Assembly: GCA_023433655.1 (NCBI GenBank)
Contig: JAEYUE010000310.1
Coordinates: 1-9,372, forward strand
Direction: 5' to 3'
Source of the DNA: Pseudomonadota bacterium
GTDB taxonomy: Bacteria > Pseudomonadota > Alphaproteobacteria > Caulobacterales > Caulobacteraceae
Length of the DNA stretch: 9,372 nt
How positions within the stretch are numbered: the stretch's first letter is position 1; each line of letters starts with the position of its first letter. Positions 6,722 through 9,372 of this stretch are shown here, one piece after another. The notes below the pieces were generated by a model. That model worked only from the letters and a program-made list of their open reading frames with translations. It made no database searches and was not told where the DNA came from. The position numbers were made by a program, and so were the translations under genes.

Positions 6722-7368
6722 TAGATCCGCCCAACGTCCCAGCCGGTCAGGGCCAGCAGGTGAAGGCCCAGGCTGTGTTCCAGCCCCTGCCTTGGTGACT
6801 GGCGTGCCCGATAGCGATAACCGAGCGCCGGGTCCGCGGCCTCAATCAGCCACACGGCTCCATCGAGACCGAACGAGCAACCATTGGCGGGCGCCTCGAA
6901 CAGGCCGACGCGATCGATGGCCGCCTGCAGAGCTGTCGTTTCAGCAGGACTCAACTGACGAACCAGCTCCACCTCCCGACTGACGCCCGGCTCGTGCCCG
7001 AAGCCATGCCCGGCGGGCCGTCGCCGAGCCGTCATCGTCTGGCGACCATCCGCCGCCGTGTCCACGCGAACCACCACAGGATCGTGGAAGCTTCTTATCC
7101 AAGTGAATCGGATGGAAGGCGGCGTGTCAGCCGGACGACGGTACAGCGAGGGCTCGCCGAATGCGGACAGCTCGCCCGAATACCATTCGTCCTCGGAATC
7201 CCGCTGCACGATGCGGCGTTCGAACACGCCTGGCAGGGGTTCGCAGACCGCTGACGCTGTTCGCAGGCTGTCCGGGAAGTAGTCAGTGCGCTGGCTGCTG
7301 TACCAACCAGCGAACATCGCGAAGGCGAGGACGAGGAAGGTCAGAACCATCGCCAGCCCGCGTGTCAC
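6718..7368 (-). CDS. Membrane-anchored protein of unknown function, downstream of der
   Basis: Not recognised as a named family. The 216 residues begin with one hydrophobic segment (about 6-22), which could be an uncleaved anchor or a signal sequence; no clean AxA cut is visible. The rest would be outside the cytoplasm and is rich in Arg, Asp and Glu, with only two cysteines (42 and 164). The C-terminal part has the pattern LSPAETTALQAAIDRVGLFEAP, then GLDGAVWLIEA (167-177), a YRYRARQSP turn, and a Leu-rich helix. From memory this resembles uncharacterised proteobacterial exported proteins with a GLDG-x-W-x-hE core, but I cannot confirm this. The GTG start is chosen because GGGGAGG (7380-7374) lies five bases upstream; the in-frame ATG at 7350 lacks such a site and would trim the charged N-terminus. 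It begins 22 bp after der, so it is very likely in the der operon. Confidence 0.75.
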   Translation of the reverse strand: MTRGLAMVLTFLVLAFAMFAGWYSSQRTDYFPDSLRTASAVCEPLPGVFERRIVQRDSEDEWYSGELSAFGEPSLYRRPADTPPSIRFTWIRSFHDPVVVRVDTAADGRQTMTARRRPAGHGFGHEPGVSREVELVRQLSPAETTALQAAIDRVGLFEAPANGCSFGLDGAVWLIEAADPALGYRYRARQSPRQGLEHSLGLHLLALTGWDVGRIY

Positions 7369-7373
7369 GCCGT

Positions 7374-7380
7374 CCTCCCC
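7374..7380 (-). promoter_or_regulatory. Strong Shine-Dalgarno that decides the GTG start of the gene after der
   Basis: On the minus strand GGGGAGG lies five bases before the GTG at 7368-7366, in the 22-bp gap after the der stop. It is among the best ribosome binding sites in the window and supports the GTG over the internal ATG at 7350. Confidence 0.7.
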
Positions 7381-7390
7381 CGTTGGCGCA

Positions 7391-9013
7391 CTACTTCTTC
7401 GGCGCGTGCTTCTGGCCCGTGCGCACCCGGCCTGAACGCGACACCTGCCGCGCTCCGCCGCGGGCGCCCTTCTGGACGGCCACGGACGAGCCGGCCTTCT
7501 TGTTGGCGCTCGATTTCAGCCCCGAGAGCGGCTTCGTCCTGCCCTTGCCGGCCTTCTTCTGCTCCAGCGCCTTGCCCGGAAGGTTGGACAGGCGCTCTTC
7601 CTTCTCGGCCTTCTTGATGACCCGGCGCGGCGCCGTCTTGGCGTCGCCCTTGTAGCGTTCCGGGCCCGACTTGGCGCCGCCGGGGGCGTAGGGGTTGGCG
7701 CTGCCGGCCTTGACGATCAGTCGGATCGGCGTACCGGGCAGGTCGAAGGACTCGCGCAGGCTGTTGACCAGATAGCGCTTGTACTGCTCCGGCATGGCCT
7801 CGGCGCGGCTGGCCATCAGCACGAAGGTCGGCGGCCGGGCCTTGGTCTGGGCCATGTATTTGGGCTTGATCCGCTTGCCGTCGACCGCGGGCGGCGGGTG
7901 GCGCTTGGTGGCCAGCGACAGCCAGGTGTTGAGGTCCTTGGTCTTGACCTTGACCGACCAGGTCTCGTGGGCCTTGAGCACCGCCGGCATCAGCCTCTCT
8001 ACGCCGCGCCCGCTGTGCGAGGACAGGGCGACGAAGGGCGAGCCCTTGAGCTGGGGCAGCTTGTCGTCGGCCATGCGCGTCAGTTCGGCGAGCCGCGACT
8101 GGGGATTTTCCTCGAGGTCCCACTTCGAGGCGACATAGACCAGGGCCCGCCCTTCGCGCTCGACCAGGTCGGCCAGCTGCAGATCCTGGGTGTCGAAGGC
8201 GTCGTCCTTGTCCATGACCAGGATGACGACCTCGGCGAAGGTGATGGCGCGAATGGTGTCGGCGACCGACAGCTTCTCCAGCTTCTCCTGGACCCGGGCC
8301 TTGCGGCGCATGCCGGCGGTGTCGACCAGCCGGATGTTGCGACCCTCGTACTGCCAGTCGACCGAAATGGAATCGCGGGTGATGCCGGCCTCGGGACCGG
8401 TCAGCATTCGGTCCTCGCCGATCAGGCGGTTGATCAGGGTCGACTTGCCGGCGTTGGGGCGGCCGATGACGGCGATGCGGATCGGCTTGTCAGGCTCGTC
8501 GACCTCCTCGACGAGGATGTCCTGCGAAGCGGTCACGATGGCGGCGTAGAGGTCGGCCATGCCCTCGCCGTGCTCGGCCGAGATGGCCACCGGCTCGCCG
8601 AAGCCCAAGGCGTAGGCCTCGCCGATGCCGCCGCCCGATTCCCGGCTTTCCGACTTGTTGGCCAGCAGGATGACCGGCTTGTGCTGATGGCGCAGGCGGT
8701 CGGCGAAGATGCGGTCCAGGGCGGTCACGCCCTCGCGCGCGTCCATCATGAACAGGATGACGTCGGCGTCCTCTATGGCGGCCTCGGTCTGCTCGCGCAT
8801 GCGGGCCTCAAGGCTCTCGTCGGTGACGTCCTCATAGCCGGCGGTGTCGATCAGGGTCAGGTCGAGGTCGCCGATATTGCCGTCGGCGTAGCGCCGGTCG
8901 CGGGTCACGCCGGGGCGGTCGTCGACGAGCGCCAGGCGCTTGCCGACGAGGCGGTTGAACAGGGTCGACTTGCCCACATTGGGGCGGCCGACGATGGCGA
9001 CCTTGAGAGCCAT
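7391..9013 (-). CDS. der: Ribosome-assembly GTPase Der (EngA), with a long basic C-terminal tail
   Basis: An essential tandem GTPase that binds and matures the 50S ribosomal subunit. GTPase domain 1 has GRPNVGKST (9-17), PGVTRDR (34-40), DTAG (56-59) and NKSE (119-122). GTPase domain 2 has GRPNAGKST (184-192), AGITRDS (209-215), DTAG (231-234) and SKWD (296-299). The G4 motifs NKSE and SKWD both vary from the strict NKxD. The KH-like RNA-binding domain follows and ends near GTPIRLIVKAGSANPY (427-442). At 540 residues it is about 50 longer than E. coli Der. The surplus is a tail of about 96 residues (445-540) with 28 Lys/Arg and only 6 Asp/Glu, probably disordered and RNA-binding. The ATG is preceded by AGAAGG (9024-9019) at five bases. 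bamB ends 32 bp upstream, and an unknown membrane protein follows 22 bp downstream, so the three appear to form one operon. Confidence 0.97.
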   Translation of the reverse strand: MALKVAIVGRPNVGKSTLFNRLVGKRLALVDDRPGVTRDRRYADGNIGDLDLTLIDTAGYEDVTDESLEARMREQTEAAIEDADVILFMMDAREGVTALDRIFADRLRHQHKPVILLANKSESRESGGGIGEAYALGFGEPVAISAEHGEGMADLYAAIVTASQDILVEEVDEPDKPIRIAVIGRPNAGKSTLINRLIGEDRMLTGPEAGITRDSISVDWQYEGRNIRLVDTAGMRRKARVQEKLEKLSVADTIRAITFAEVVILVMDKDDAFDTQDLQLADLVEREGRALVYVASKWDLEENPQSRLAELTRMADDKLPQLKGSPFVALSSHSGRGVERLMPAVLKAHETWSVKVKTKDLNTWLSLATKRHPPPAVDGKRIKPKYMAQTKARPPTFVLMASRAEAMPEQYKRYLVNSLRESFDLPGTPIRLIVKAGSANPYAPGGAKSGPERYKGDAKTAPRRVIKKAEKEERLSNLPGKALEQKKAGKGRTKPLSGLKSSANKKAGSSVAVQKGARGGARQVSRSGRVRTGQKHAPKK

Positions 9014-9045
9014 GTCGGCCTTCTAACGCAGAACCGGGCGATGCG

Positions 9046-9372
9046 TCAGCGGATGCTGACCAGCGTCCCCCGGTCGGTGAGCACATACAGGGCGCCGTTG
9101 TAGGCGGCCGGAGCGATGAAGGCGGGGCCGCCCAGCTTGACCGACGCGGTCTGGACGCCGGTCTTGGGATCGAAGGCCACCAGCTCGCCGTCCGAGTTGG
9201 TCAGCACCAGCCGGTTCGAGGCGAGCAGCGGACCCGACCAGCTGGGACGCACGGTGCGGTCCCAGAAGCCGAAGAAGCCGCCTTCCTGACGCACCCGGCC
9301 CTCGTTGAGGTCGCGGGTCCAGTAGACCTGGCCGGTCTCGCGGTTGACCACCGTCAGCTCGCCGGCCTTGGA
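9046..9372 (-). CDS. bamB: BamB-like outer-membrane assembly beta-propeller protein (C-terminal part only)
   Basis: The last 109 codons of a PQQ-type beta-propeller protein; the start lies beyond the right edge. Three blade-type repeats are visible: GELTVVNRETGQVYWTRDL, then a strand pair with NRLVLTNSDGELVAFDPKTG, then AYNGALYVLTDRGTLVSIR at the C-terminus. This is the xLxxxDxxTGxxxW blade pattern of BamB and of PQQ-dependent dehydrogenases. BamB is a lipoprotein partner of BamA in folding outer-membrane proteins. The call rests on the position directly upstream of der, as in the enterobacterial yfgM-bamB-der cluster, and on the absence of dehydrogenase features in the visible part. The lipobox that would settle it is outside the window. 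The stop is 32 bp before der, which suggests co-transcription. Confidence 0.85.
   Translation of the reverse strand, partial: SKAGELTVVNRETGQVYWTRDLNEGRVRQEGGFFGFWDRTVRPSWSGPLLASNRLVLTNSDGELVAFDPKTGVQTASVKLGGPAFIAPAAYNGALYVLTDRGTLVSIR

Noticed and set aside
6711..6744. GGCTGG/CCAGCC as a possible bidirectional terminator at the convergent junction
   Set aside because: The stem is only six pairs with a 22-base loop and no T-tract on either side.
7898..9103. A 401-codon plus-strand open frame opposite der and the end of bamB
   Set aside because: It is antisense to the GTPase domains of der, whose motifs are unmistakable. The translation (Val/Asp/Gly/His-rich) matches no family and crosses the bamB-der gap.

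Overview
The window is ordinary chromosome of a very GC-rich alphaproteobacterium. The strongest lineage clues are the order alr, radA, cvpA, purF, short-chain dehydrogenase, a facing der/bamB cluster, and a GATGGGG-type fold-back repeat between genes. Together they point to Caulobacterales; Brevundimonas is my best guess for genus, from memory of gene order and repeat style only.

Layout. (1) Bases 1-685, minus strand: the N-terminal 228 codons of an exported protein of unknown function, cut by the left edge. Its mature part holds two cysteine-containing copies of one domain. (2) Bases 686-802: a divergent intergenic region that must hold the starts of both transcripts. (3) Bases 803-6721, plus strand: six genes close together, namely alanine racemase (alr), DNA repair ATPase radA, a CvpA-family membrane protein, amidophosphoribosyltransferase (purF), a small VOC/glyoxalase-fold protein, and a short-chain dehydrogenase. 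A fold-back repeat of about 140 bp fills the radA-cvpA gap and runs up to the cvpA ribosome binding site. (4) Bases 6718-9372, minus strand: the end of bamB (cut by the right edge), der, and a GTG-initiated membrane-anchored protein of unknown function. The two converging units meet in a shared CTAG that gives both a TAG stop.

How they fit together: the plus-strand block links cell-wall precursor supply (D-alanine), recombination repair and the first step of purine synthesis, with two accessory oxidoreductase or VOC genes behind purF. The minus-strand block links outer-membrane assembly (BamB) to ribosome assembly (Der), the same adjacency as in the enterobacterial yfgM-bamB-der cluster, with an extra envelope protein added behind der.

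I see no tRNA, rRNA, CRISPR array, insertion sequence, phage gene or defence system, and no convincing undescribed system. The items most worth a second look are the fold-back repeat that carries the cvpA Shine-Dalgarno, the duplicated-domain secreted protein, the PurF without iron-sulfur ligands, the long basic tail of Der, and the unknown protein behind der. Several very long open frames antisense to real genes, one of 1308 codons, are composition shadows and were rejected.
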